DNA from: Craterostigma plantagineum
Lineage: Eukaryota; Streptophyta; Magnoliopsida; Lamiales; Linderniaceae
Reading direction: 5' to 3'
DNA: 64,000 nucleotides
Assembly: GCA_027422505.1 (NCBI GenBank)
Contig: JAPQWV010000407.1
Location: 248,001 to 312,000, forward strand
Under the pieces are notes generated by a model. That model was not told where the DNA came from and did not search any database. It worked only from the letters and a program-made list of their open reading frames with translations. The position numbers were made by a program, and so were the translations under genes. This document shows, in pieces, positions 1 to 14,155 of this stretch. Every line of letters begins with the position of its first letter. Within the stretch, counting starts at the first letter, position 1.

Positions 1-104
1 CAACACATTGGTAAACGAATTAGCTAACGAAATGCATGATTTTACAAATCAAAACCATATTAGCCAGAAATAATGTAAGATTGACTGGTTACTGTGTCTA
101 TCAC

Positions 105-690
105 CTCGCTTATGGTTCTCTGATTGATGCTTGGATTTTCTATCTCTCCTTGGCACGTATCCTTCAATTGCATTTGAGGGGCCAATCCACTCTTCCAAAG
201 AAACTTCCCCAGCTCCCGTGTCATTCTTCTCATGTATCTTCAAGTCAGACAATCCCAAATCTTCATTCTCACCCAAGTTCATAACGGATTCCGAGCTTAA
301 ACCGTCAAATAGCTTGAGGACATCGTTGAGTTTTGTAAGGTTCAGGGTAGAAGGTCTTTCTTCCTGCAAATTACTAACATATGCTCGACTACTTATCAAA
401 CAATCACTCGAGCAATACATGTACGTTTCTTGTATGTCATAAACTTTGTGCTCCTTTAACGAGATCCGATAATGACCCCTGTTAGGACGCTCCGAAGGTA
501 GAGAATTCCTGCACAGAGGGTACCCACACATGCCACCTATAGTGCGTTCAGTCACGACATCTTTGTAATCGCTCTGAGATAATACTGAACCAGCAGCAGT
601 TAGCTGGTTCTCGTGTTGGATTCCTTCTAGAAGAGAGAGTTGAAGCTTATGAACTGCATCTTTTACTGTAGCCACTTGTTCACTTGCCAT
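105..690 (-). CDS. RPAP2: RPAP2/RTR1-type RNA polymerase II CTD phosphatase, first coding exon (partial)
   Basis: The family removes phosphate from serine 5 of the RNA polymerase II C-terminal domain and helps import the polymerase; the Arabidopsis member is RIMA. Visible here are about 195 N-terminal residues with the RTR1 zinc-binding signature: a GGMCGYPLCRN block, a CSSDCLISS block (paired cysteines) and the intervening HYRIS strand. Translation starts at the ATG at 690; an upstream TTG in frame is not a start. A donor (AG then GTGATAG) closes the exon at 105, so the ORF beyond it is intron and the rest of the gene lies left of the window. A probable acceptor near 770 suggests an intron in the 5' UTR. 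The gene is divergent from the SERF gene at 2000. Family assignment is firm; partner and activity are known from the family only. Confidence 0.85.
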
Positions 691-1999
691 CTTCAAGCTG
701 CCTCACTCACTTGGAACAATAGTTCGCAGCTCTAGCTTGTAATCCTGGAAGGTTCTTCGTTAGTTCTGTAAGCAAGAAAATTCATTTAGAAGAAAACCAG
801 GGGATGGTACTAGAATAAGCTCAGACATTGATGAGGCATATGTTCCAGTCCAGGTGAGATGAAACTCGTTAACAGTAACGTATTTTTCATCGCCATCAGG
901 AAATTTTCGGCTAAGCTCCACAGCCAAGCAACCAAGATGCAAACAAGTACATTTAGTTATGGAGAAACATAATCCGGCATCTAAAGAGAAAAGGAACACA
1001 AGTCTAGGGTTTGAGTCTTTGACAAGCTCGTACATACAATTTTGGAGAAACAGACTAATTCTGTACGCAAGGACAATTGGCGAACACTGATGACTATTTT
1101 AAGAACAAAAAAAAATATCCCAAAACACGAGAACCTTGTCCATGAATACATTCCCACACAGACTCTGACTTTTAGCAACAAGTTAAATACATTGTCGATG
1201 AATACAGAACCTTGTCCCAGCAAAATAACACAAAAATTAAAGTTTCATACGCCAATGAACATCAAAAGAAACTCAAAAAGGACATGGAAAATATCCAATC
1301 ACATCTTAACTCCAAACATTTAACGATTCCAACAAATCATAGAACAAAAAGCAACATATCAAGCAAGGACGAAAATCGTAACTTCGAATTTAATGTTTCT
1401 ACACATCTTATACCCCGTAAAAATAGGCAAAGCGAAACACTAAAACAAGAAAACAAAACCTACCGCCCGCTGTGGCAGTCAAACGTAAAGGGATAAATCC
1501 CAAAACCCACAGAACAACAAGACGAATAGTGAGCCAAAACCTGTCAATAATTAGGAAGGAAAGAGAGACAAGCCGCTCGAGTCACGTATACGCGAAATAT
1601 CGTAGGACAACGGCGATTTTGGCGCGGCGATGACATGCCAGCTTGAGACTGGAGAGAGTTTGCCTAGCAAAGAAACATAATCGAGTTTATATAAATTAAG
1701 AAACCTCAGGGGTAACTTTGGAATTAAAATAACCGTAGGGGTAACATTTGAATTTAAATAACCTTAAGGGTAACTTTTGAATTAATATAAACTTTAGGGG
1801 TAAAATTCGAATTAACACAACTAGGCCACCGACCTATTAATATTGAAAGAGTCAACTTGTAGAGTAGAAATAGATGCTGGGGAAGTTGACAAATTCGGCA
1901 ATTATATAAACCTAAATAAAGAAGGAATTCTGTCCCAAACTGTTCCCAGCCGTCGATATTTCGTGTTCCTCATCTATTCCTCAGCCGCGGTTTGTCACG
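691..1999. other. Divergent intergenic region and 5' UTRs
   Basis: This stretch separates the RPAP2-type gene (-) from the SERF gene (+). It holds the RPAP2 5' UTR, probably with an intron, and a 29-30 bp tandem repeat. ORFs here are short, in several frames and resemble no family I know. Confidence 0.5.
1701..1818. repeat. Four-copy 29-30 bp degenerate tandem repeat
   Basis: Four head-to-tail units start at about 1701, 1731, 1760 and 1789. Each has the form AACCTTAGGGGTAAC, then an ATTTGAATTAAAT-like AT-rich half. The repeats lie in the promoter interval between the two divergent genes. Confidence 0.7.
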
Positions 2000-2819
2000 A
2001 TGACTCATATCCTTTTAGATAGTTCAATTTTCGGCGTCAATTTAATCGTTTTCTTTATGTGGATGCTTTAATTTTCTGAGAAAAAACCAGGTTTTGCTTC
2101 CCTAATTTTCGCGCGAATCGATTTTGTGATTTGTATTTTTGTTGTTTAATCATGCTTTATACCGTTCCTTGACTGAAAATCGAACGTGGGAATCAAAGAG
2201 ATCGTGATAGGGAGAGGGCTCAGGCCCGCAGTGGTGGCAAAGCCAAGGGTAAAGACGACGGATTGACGCCAGAACAGCGCCGTGAGAGGTACGTCGAGTT
2301 TTCCTTTTTATTGCCAAAAATCTCAATTTTCCAGGTGGGATTGCCCTGTCTTCTTGTCCGATGTGTGGTGGATGATTTGTCGAATTTCGATTACTGTTTC
2401 GCGGGTTTTCTTGGCATGACGGTTATGGTGATTTCGTTGCAAGGAATTGTGTGATGTCATTGTCTTGATTTTTACCTTTTTGGAGGATCTAATCTTGGTT
2501 AGATCTGCTCATGAGAAATCACAGGAAGGAAATAAATTCGCTATCTGAATTTGATAATCACTACTCTCATCTGCTCTATCTAAAGCTATTTCATGCCTTT
2601 GGATGATTTGAATGCAGTAAACCTGATACCTTGAGTTTCCACAGCTGTTGTTTGATCGAGAATCCCTTACCATGGTTTCGATATCTTTTGTACTGATTAT
2701 AGTGTTTGTTTCTTGTCGTGCTTAGGGATGCTAAGGCGCTTCAAGAAAAGACAGCAAAGAAGGCTGCTAAAGAAGCAGGGACTGGAGATAATGGAGGTAA
2801 TAAAAGTGCCAAGAAATAG
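2000..2819 (+). CDS. SERF/4F5-family small basic protein
   Basis: Three exons (2000-2006, 2186-2288, 2726-2819) give a 67-residue protein that begins MTRGNQRDRDRERAQAR, the SERF (small EDRK-rich factor, 4F5) signature. The rest is rich in Lys, Ala and Gly and ends KSAKK. Animal SERF proteins are small, disordered, and bind nucleic acids and amyloid-prone proteins; the plant role is unclear. The start ATG is followed by only four more coding bases before intron 1. That intron runs from ATATCCTTTT to GAAC and carries TTCCTTGAC 13 nt before its end, so it fits a U12-type AT-AC intron. No GT-AG alternative restores the conserved MTRGN start. Intron 2 is ordinary GT-AG. Exon lengths sum to 68 codons including the stop. 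Confidence 0.85.
2007..2185 (+). other. Predicted U12-type AT-AC intron
   Basis: The 179-nt intron starts with the U12 donor ATATCCTTTT, has a branch site TTCCTTGAC with the branch A at 2172, and ends in AC at 2185. Removing it joins ATG ACT C to GT GGG AAT, giving M-T-R-G-N. Confidence 0.85.
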
Positions 2820-3907
2820 AGAGAATTGATGGCTAGTTTCGTGGACGTTCTCATGTGTTCTGTCATTTTCTATCATCTCATCCTATGTTAGACTCGCATA
2901 TCCGCTTCTTGTCTTTGCATCTTTCTTGTTTCTCCAGCAAATGTTCAAGGACATACATGTACTGTTACAACCTTAATAAGCGTAATACATCTTTCTCTTT
3001 GTATCTTTTGAATACACTTTACCCCGTCATTACCAAATTGTTAACATCGGTTACATACAATAAGTTCAAGCAAAATCCACGGACATATAAATCTCATGTA
3101 TATAAAACATAGTAAGTGCTATACATACATGTGTTGGCCTTTGGTTTGCCAGCATCTCGGTCCTAAAAAAAGGACCAATTGAAGGATCAATGCAGTTGCA
3201 TTTAATCTTGTTAGGAGCTCTCTGAACCAACATTTACTATAACCGCGAACATGGGAGTTGAATTCATATGTATGATCATATAATCGATTGCGCAATCTCC
3301 TTGCGCCTTCTTTAATGGAAAAATAATAATTGGCCCATACAGTTTGATGCTGTTTTATCGCACATTGATTGAGGAAACAAAAAGTTAATTAACTTTTTGG
3401 AATAATAAGTTCACATAATATTATTACAAGAAGCCCTCAAATTCGACCCATGCATGGAGATTGGAGACTGTGGCGGGGTGTTGAGGTAAGTGAAGTCACC
3501 GTACCATTACATGAGCAGCAGAGGTGTGAGTGTCGCAAATAGTTCAAATTTTCTACTATTTTCTTTTTTTCACATAAATTCAAGGTGACCCAAAAGTCAA
3601 AAAAGCAGGTCCCAAGAACAATAACTTCTGCCTTGAAGAAACGAAGGACGGGGGGTAGCTGAGTGAAATAACTCACTTGCACACAGTTAGAACTACATGC
3701 ATTTATTTTCTACTTTGCGCGTGACAGTAATTGATGAATAAAAAGTAGAACTTGCCCGGGGTCTACCATGTGGTGGTATCGCGCTGGTTTAACATAACAC
3801 TGTAGTTTTATCCTCTCTATATATATAAATAATGGCTCCCTAGCTAGCTATATGTAGTTTGAACAAGCACGTTTTTCTCTTTGTGAGCTCTGCTTTGCTT
3901 TGCATGC
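2820..3907. other. Intergenic, SERF 3' UTR and glycine-rich-protein promoter
   Basis: The left part is the SERF 3' UTR. I see no gene in 3100-3800. A TATA-rich core (CTCTATATATATAAATA) lies at about 3815-3830, some 80 bp before the next ATG, and is the likely promoter of the glycine-rich gene. Confidence 0.5.
3815..3830 (+). promoter_or_regulatory. TATA box of the glycine-rich protein gene
   Basis: A TATATATATAAATA stretch lies about 80 bp upstream of the ATG at 3908, a spacing that fits a plant TATA box plus a short 5' UTR. Confidence 0.55.
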
Positions 3908-4879
3908 ATGCAATTAGCAATGGGAAGATTTATCCCCATCGTCGCTTATGCGTTGCTGTTGATACTTGTTTTGGAGAATGTGGCTTTGGTTGTGCGTGGA
4001 GATAACGTTGGTCAGGCGAGTTTGAACGACGACGAAAAGTTCTTGCCCAGACCATTTCTTCTCCGTAAAGGATTGGGTGGAGGTTTGGGACATGGCATAT
4101 ACAAGAAGGGTTTCAGGCATGGAATCGGTGGAGGTTTAGGTGGCGGTCTTGGTGGTGGTGGAGGCTTGGGAGGCGGTGGCGGCTTGGGTGCTGGTGGTGG
4201 TCTTGGTGGCGGCGGTGGTTTGGGTGGAGGAGGCGGCTTGGGCGGCGGCGGTGGCTTGGGCGGTGGTGGTGGTGGCGGCTTGGGTGGTGGGATTGGCCAT
4301 GGTGGTGGTTTAGGAGGTGGAATCGGCCATGGTGGTGGTCTAGGAGGTGGAGTCGGCCACGGCGGTGGCTTAGGAGGAGGTGGTGGTCTAGGTGGTGGTG
4401 GCGGGGCCGGTGGAGGTCTAGGTGGTGGAGGTGGCCTAGGAGGAGGCGGTGGTTTAGGTGGTGGAATCGGCCATGGTGGTGGTTTAGGTGGTGGAATTGG
4501 CCACGGAGGTGGCTTAGGAGGAGGTGGAGGCGGTGGTCTTGGTGGTGGTGCAGGTGGAGGTCTAGGTGGTGGTGGTGGACTTGGTGGTGGTGCCGGCGGT
4601 GGCTTAGGTGGTGGTGGTGGGCTAGGAGGCGGTGCTGGTGGTGGCTTAGGTGGTGGTGGTGGGCTTGGCGGTGGTGTAGGTGGTGGTGGTGGGCTCGGAG
4701 GTGGGGCTGGAGGAGGCCTTGGTGGTGGTGCTGGTGGTGGTGGTGGGCTAGGCGGTGGTGGAGGCTTAGGAGGAGGTGGTGGGTTTGGAGGTGGTGGAGG
4801 TTTTGGTGCCGGCGGAGGGTTTGGGGGTGGCGGTGGTTTTGGCGGCGGAGGTGGGTTTGGCGGTGGTGGGCGCCACTAA
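3908..4879 (+). CDS. Secreted glycine-rich protein
   Basis: A single-exon ORF of 323 residues. Residues about 5-32 form a hydrophobic signal peptide (second Met at residue 5 could also start), followed by about 40 ordinary residues including a basic LLRKG segment. From about residue 70 the protein is almost only Gly with a regular Leu: GGGLGGG units, interrupted by GIGHGGGLGGG blocks and, in the last 40 residues, Leu replaced by Phe (GGGFGGG). It ends GGGRH. Such proteins are secreted to the cell wall, where they add structure or bind other wall proteins; that role is inferred from the family. The gene stands alone with its own TATA box. The DNA is a GGT/GGC-rich minisatellite, so copy number probably varies between individuals. 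Confidence 0.88.
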   Translation: MQLAMGRFIPIVAYALLLILVLENVALVVRGDNVGQASLNDDEKFLPRPFLLRKGLGGGLGHGIYKKGFRHGIGGGLGGGLGGGGGLGGGGGLGAGGGLGGGGGLGGGGGLGGGGGLGGGGGGGLGGGIGHGGGLGGGIGHGGGLGGGVGHGGGLGGGGGLGGGGGAGGGLGGGGGLGGGGGLGGGIGHGGGLGGGIGHGGGLGGGGGGGLGGGAGGGLGGGGGLGGGAGGGLGGGGGLGGGAGGGLGGGGGLGGGVGGGGGLGGGAGGGLGGGAGGGGGLGGGGGLGGGGGFGGGGGFGAGGGFGGGGGFGGGGGFGGGGRH

Positions 4880-5216
4880 TCTTTGATTACACCCATACCA
4901 CTATTAAAGAATCATGTGTGTTGCTCTTATTAATGATGAAGTTGCTATTTTCTAGAAAATGTGGTAATTAAGTTGCCAATCCATTCTACTATTATTGTAT
5001 TCGCATCATCCGTTGTATTATTCCACTGAAGCATTGTAATGTAATGCATTATACAATCCCTGTGCATTCAATTCGTATTTCTAGTTACCACAAACTTCTG
5101 TATGATAGACAAATCTCCAAACACAGAGTTTTTATTCAAACACTAGAGACAAACATAATATAATACAAGCAAACAATCAAGAAGAAGAATCAAGTGTTCA
5201 TCTCACTGTTGGTGTC

Positions 5217-8542
<3,326 letters not shown>

Positions 8543-9595
8543 TTTATCACGATTCTACAAACCCTACACAGATACTGTCTATATATCAAGGAATATACTA
8601 AGCACGTAAAATAAAGAAGAAAAAAAAAGATTAAGCTTTGCATGCTCTTAGAAAACTGAATAGAAACGAATAGCTGATCGGACGCAAGCACCGTAGCCAT
8701 ACATACGTGTAAGAAAAAGATCTCGATTACGAGCTAAAGCCGACATGTTCTGGTTCTTACCTTTTGCTTCAGATCACTTTCAGCATCAATAGAGTGAAAT
8801 AAACGAGCTAAATAAAATAAGCATAACAATCGCAGAGAAAGGAATAAATAAAACCAAACTTCATACTTCATAGTATCCACCTCCCAAAAGTTGCTTACTT
8901 ACAAAATAACAAATCCGGGGGAATAGATCGATAAGAAGAGAAGAAGAAAAGAATAATCATCAACCGATCATCAAAGATAGTTTTGTTAATACCTGCGAAA
9001 GCTCAGATTCCGAATCTGTACTTGATTTTGTCTCTCTTTGGTATCGTGGTTGATTTTCGAGCTGCGTACTGCTAATAGGCAATCAGTCAATCGATGATGA
9101 TGTTAATGGACTGTATTGTAATTGTAACGTATCTAATCAATTAGAGGCCCACGAAAGTCTTGTGTCCTTATGTTGACCGCGGGTTGTATTGTGATTGTGA
9201 GAAAGAAAAGACGCAATAGAATACCAAACGATTCTTGTTTCTCATTTTTATATTCTTCTTTTACGTCGACACCTAACTATTTCTATTTTTCTCTTCCTTT
9301 TTTATACCTTTACACATTTCCGCCATACGTGTCAAATTGTGGATATAGAAGAAAAACACATCTCGCTTGTTAAAAGTCCAAATGTATCATTGGACCCAAA
9401 AAACAAAGTACGAATATATCCAAGTCACTCTCTCTCTCTCTCTCTCTCTCTCGGAAGAACTAATTTGTGAGACCCTATGTGTGTGTGTTTATCCTAAAGT
9501 GCAGGAAACACTGTAATTTCCATTACAACAAAATACTAAACAATGTCTTGTACGGACAAAAAACCCATTCATTCAGTAGGTGCTATGCTATGGTG
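8543..9595. other. GR 5' UTR, intergenic DNA and PILS 3' UTR
   Basis: The GR 5' UTR probably reaches about 9050, with an intron. A (CT)n run of about 25 bp lies at 9428-9452. The remainder is AT-rich and shows no gene. Confidence 0.45.
9428..9452 (+). repeat. (CT)n microsatellite
   Basis: An uninterrupted run of alternating C and T of about 25 bp in intergenic DNA. Confidence 0.9.
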
Positions 9596-11952
9596 TCAAG
9601 AAGAAACGAGCCAAAGATAAAGAGTAGACCAGAAAGTGAGGGCAATCGAAGCCAATGCATAGCACCAAATCATGATCACAGAGCATTCGCTCTCTCCAGT
9701 CCCATATAACTGAGTCATCGTTGCTGCACAATCAATAATGCATTTTCTTAAATGAACGAATCAATAACTGCACAAGTAACATTTATGTACGGAAATGGAT
9801 GCGAAAAGTAGGCATGCATACCTATGTTCATTGCCGGCGGTAATGAAAATTGGAGCAATAGGACAAAATGATACAATGCATCATCGTTGTGCAGTAGGCC
9901 AAGCCTTAGCACCCCTTTAACTACAGCGATGCCTATCAGAGGCATGGCGACGTATCGAACGAGCACTATCCCCAAGATAATGGATTTCTGAATTCCCGAA
10001 GCTTTTAGGCCTATACAACAAGAATTATTTAATTTGCACGAGAAAAAATTAACAGGCCATGCATGTAAGTTTTTTCGAAATGAGTAACTCCATGAGTGCG
10101 AACGAACCTTTTAAAAGGTTTCCGCCCATGACCAGCGTGATAGATGGAATGGCTCCGTCTCTGATGGTGACGTGCAAGAAAGACAAGCCAGTATTGAGTA
10201 TATGCGCGGTAGTAAACTTAATGAATGTAAGGAATGTGAGTGATAACAGAAGAATATATTTACCCAAGCAATAGTGCAGTATCTTGGATCACTCGTAGAG
10301 GAGCTTCGTCGCCGATCACAAGTTTTTGAATTTGAGGCACGAGGCCAACGGTAAATCCCACAATCTGCAGCAAATGGTAACTTGATTCAAGTATGTTTTC
10401 TCCTCGCTTTACATGACTCAGACTGAACGTGTTTTGAGAGTTTCTCACGATGGATATACATAGTGATATTCATGTTTCTGACAGTGATTTCAAGAAAATA
10501 AGTGCAGCCGTCAAATCAGAGAAAGAAATGGAGGGCATACCGCTGCCAAAGTCGATGGAGCAAGCAATCTTTTTATGTTCGTCCTTTTCAATAGAGTCTC
10601 AATTCGTAGGAATGTTCGACTCATAACAGACACCTGCATTTCAAGTTTGAACAGGTTAATATCCTTGAAATGAGTTTAGTTTATACACCACCTCCGAAAC
10701 GACAATATTTGGGAGCTTTCAAGTTAATGAAGCTCAACTATCGGAGCAATGCCTTTGCTACCTGAGGTTTACTCTGAATGCTCTGTTGCGGCAAAGGCAA
10801 TCCAATTTCGCGGTCTTCAATCACTCTGTAATCACCCACAGAAAGCAGAGGTTGTGTGGAGTTCCCCGCGGTTGGCGATGAAATTTCAACTTCCCTTGAG
10901 CTTGTAGCTGAAGACGCCCTGACGATGTTGTAAACATAGGACCAAAGATATATAGCACCTATCTGAGGCAAGAGAAACGCTCAGCTATCAGCTACTACAA
11001 GCAAACATTGATAAATCAGGATGATGCATGTGATTACAATTTTTTTTGTTCATTGAAATCTTACAGCCATTGAAAGCGAAGCATAGGCCATCCCATGCGT
11101 GGTGCAAAAATCAGGGCTTCCAAATGCGGTTATCTTCTCTTTGCAGACCGCTGGGATGATGATCAGAAGCATATTACCTAAATTTCCTGCAATGAAATAT
11201 CAGGTTAGCTTTATTATGTTGCGAATGCAAGGAACTGAAGCCTAGGAAGATAGATGGAGAGTTTCCAAGCTTCATGCAATGGTCTCAAACTGATAACTAT
11301 GAACTGTTTCTTCCAACTCATACCTGCAGCACAACAGCCGATTACAAGTCCTCGGAGATGCTGGGGCGTTTTCGTAATGTAAACAACTGCCCAGCCAAGA
11401 ACTGAACCAGCTACAAATGTCAGAAGAATATTGAGAGGCATGAACCACCTGTTAAGAGTTTCGCTTACAAATGAATTACCATATCACGTTTTGGAGGAGA
11501 ATTGAAGTCAATGTAAGTATGATTTTAGCAATGAACCATGAATTGCTTACAACTTAACCATGCCTTGGTCTGTTATCGATCTAGCTAAGTTGCTGGACAC
11601 AAGCGCTGGACTGTATACAAAGAAGACAACCTGTATAAAAGATTATACTATAACTAGAATTAGTTCATCTGTGCAGCATTACTCCGCAAAACGACTAAAT
11701 GCCTCGGATAAAATCATCCATTTTGGACAAATCCAAGGAAATATATATGTGTGAGGAATCCATGAAAGAAAATTGTTTACGTGCAAGCGACAAAATAAAA
11801 CCTTCATCACCCCTCACGTTATTCAAATGTTTCCTGGCATCACATCCCAGAATGTCGACATGATCCATAGCAAGATATGATCCCAACCCAGTGATCAGAA
11901 GCACTTTCACGACAGGAATCGATGAAGTAATAAAGAGATCCAAGAGACTCAT
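9596..11952 (-). CDS. PIN-LIKES (PILS) auxin transport facilitator
   Basis: PILS proteins sit in the ER membrane and move auxin into the ER lumen, lowering nuclear auxin signalling. Ten exons (11818-11952, 11551-11630, 11324-11448, 11065-11186, 10762-10962, 10541-10633, 10264-10364, 10108-10160, 9822-10010, 9596-9723) sum to 408 residues, normal for the family. The N half begins MSLLDLF and carries transmembrane segments with the family blocks LITGLGSYLA, GCCAAGNLGN and VCKEKITAFG. A hydrophilic central loop follows (about residues 175-240, with REVEIS and QPLLSVGDY), then a C half with VGLVPQIQ, SITLVMGGNLLKG and PLIGIAVVKG, and a last exon with TMTQLYGTGESECSVI. The protein is complete with no visible lesion. 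I cannot say which PILS subclade it belongs to. Confidence 0.93.
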
Positions 11953-12419
11953 CTTGCTATCTGCACATGAAACCTCTTCTCACCCAAATTACTGCCACAA
12001 TCGAATACGATAGTAAAAATTAAAACGAAACAACACACAACGAACCTCAAAAGGAATCTAGGTATCTAGCTAGAGATGACGATTGTCGATTACACATTAT
12101 TTTGTCAAATAAAAACTAAGTTTACCCGCTCACCGATCAATGCGAAGAAGTCGGAGTCCACATCCCATGAAGAAAAAATAGAAACCGCGGGAGAACGACG
12201 AATGATTTGTTTTCTGACAATTAAAAAAAGAAAATTAAATTGAAAACCATGTATGGTGATGACACGTGTTGGATCACACAAAGAAAAGCGGGAGACTCAA
12301 AAGAAAAACACTGTATTTAGCAAAATAAAAAATAAAAAAATTAACGAGCTTCATGTTCATGCATTGCATGCAATGTGAGATAATATGATTTTCTTTTATT
12401 TTATACATGATTATATTTA
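11953..12419. other. PILS 5' UTR/promoter and flanking AT-rich DNA
   Basis: The upstream region of the PILS gene, bounded on the right by the Helitron 3' end at 12420. No gene is seen. Confidence 0.45.
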
Positions 12420-12432
12420 CTAGGAAAGTGAA

Positions 12433-12449
12433 GCCGCGCGTTGCGCGGC
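12433..12449 (-). other. Helitron 3'-terminal hairpin
   Basis: GCCGCGC and GCGCGGC form a perfect 7-bp GC stem around a 3-base loop in otherwise AT-rich DNA. CTAG at 12420-12423 (minus strand) follows at the expected distance. Confidence 0.75.
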
Positions 12450-12859
12450 ATTCATAAAAACATAGCCCGGACACCTAGTGAATTAAATAACATTGTTATG
12501 ATATCAAGAAATAACATCAAGTATACAGTTGCCTATAGTAGCCATACATTAATACAAGGATATTAGAATAGGTTTTTTACCGCACGAAGATACGTATTCA
12601 TCTACAAAAATATTATATAAAAGTAAAATATTCCGAAAACATTTAATTTACAATTCACAAGCAAACTACTACCCGAGCATGAAGTACATATGAAGTAATA
12701 CCGCCATCCCTTAATATCTTACATATCTGCAAAAAAATGTCGAAAAAGTCCATTAATCCATGTCTACAAACAGAATTATTTTTTTAAGTTTACAACACAA
12801 CTGCAAACTAAATTACTCGACCCGAGAGTATCTGGTCAATATTATTATAATTAGTTACC

Positions 12860-13172
12860 TGCCGCTGTGAGGATTTCGTCGTAAACAATATTTTTGGTAC
12901 GATTGTTTATTTGTGCTTGTGGCGATAGTGGTCTAGCATTACTTTACTTCGTTAGCCGATTTAGCTCTTGATAGCGCAACATAAAACTGACCATGAGAGA
13001 ATACGGGTTCTTTCAGATAGATTCCAACAAAATCTAACGTTTGTCCTTGCGCTTTATTAATCGCCATCGGAAATTGTTTTGTTTTAAAATGAACAGATGG
13101 AAAATTATTCCGTGGTGATTCTAAGGTTATGCGCGAAATAGACCAAAAACATACCCTTGAGTTCAAGTTCAA
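12860..13172 (-). pseudogene. Helitron PIF1-like helicase C-terminal remnant
   Basis: The minus strand encodes FPMAINKAQGQTLDFVGIYL, then VALSRAKSANEVKV: helicase motifs V and VI of the PIF1-like domain of plant Helitrons. A frameshift after about 12940 is followed, in another frame, by TKNIVYDEIL, a typical end of these proteins. All N-terminal helicase motifs and the Rep domain are missing. The fragment lies in the same orientation as the hairpin terminus and belongs to that element. It is not functional. Confidence 0.8.
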
Positions 13173-13229
13173 ATAGAAGAAGGAAACATTCTGTTACCTA
13201 CCATACACCAACCAAAAAATAAAAAAGAA

Positions 13230-13340
13230 GGGGAATTTCATATGGTACCCTCGTAGTTTCGACTTTTTCATTTGGTAACCGCTCTTATTTTCAATTCCAC
13301 GCAGTACCCCTGAGTTATGCATAAACTAAATTTCGTGACC
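13230..13340 (+). repeat. Left terminal inverted repeat of the Pack-MULE
   Basis: About 111 bp, roughly 85% identical by eye to the reverse complement of 14036-14146, with shared blocks such as ATATGGTACCCTCGT and CAATTCCACGC. The target duplication lies immediately outside at 13221-13229. Confidence 0.88.
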
Positions 13341-13381
13341 TTATATGACCATCATCTTCCTCATCGTCCAGCATCTTCCTC

Positions 13382-13827
<446 letters not shown>

Positions 13828-14035
13828 GTAAAAAAATTAGGGCACGAAATTTTGGGGCTAAATTTGTTTGCTTTACAACCAACAATTGATACGCAATTCC
13901 GAGCAAGCTTCCTCACCCATTATCTAATCGAATTCGTTGTGCAAATCTTGATTCTTGTTACTGCTCATCAATCTCAGGCTCTTGGCCCGTCCCATTTCCA
14001 ATTGATACACTGAAATCTCTGTTTTGGACACTTAG

Positions 14036-14146
14036 GGTTACAAAATTTAGCTTATGCATGCCTCAGGGGTACCGCGTGGAATTGAGGATAAGAATGGTCA
14101 CCAAATGGAAAAGTCGAAAGCACGAGGGTACCATATAGAATTCCCC
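14036..14146 (-). repeat. Right terminal inverted repeat of the Pack-MULE
   Basis: Inverted partner of 13230-13340. It ends in TTCCCC at 14146 and is followed directly by the second copy of the 9-bp target duplication (14147-14155). Confidence 0.88.
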
Positions 14147-14155
14147 AAAAAAGAA

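Larger units (their letters stand above)
12420..13220 (-). mobile_element. Truncated Helitron (3' half)
   Basis: Read on the minus strand, the element ends in a perfect 7-bp hairpin (stem GCCGCGC / GCGCGGC, 3-nt loop) followed 9 nt later by CTAG and then T, which is the standard Helitron 3' terminus. About 440 bp inward lies a helicase C-terminus in the same orientation. No 5' TC end or Rep domain is seen, so this is a fragment. The right limit is uncertain; a Pack-MULE begins at 13230. Confidence 0.7.

Noticed and set aside
4081..4870. Glycine-rich stretch as a spurious repeat ORF
   Set aside because: The frame has a clean signal peptide, TATA box, diverged but in-frame units and a proper stop, so it is a real gene.
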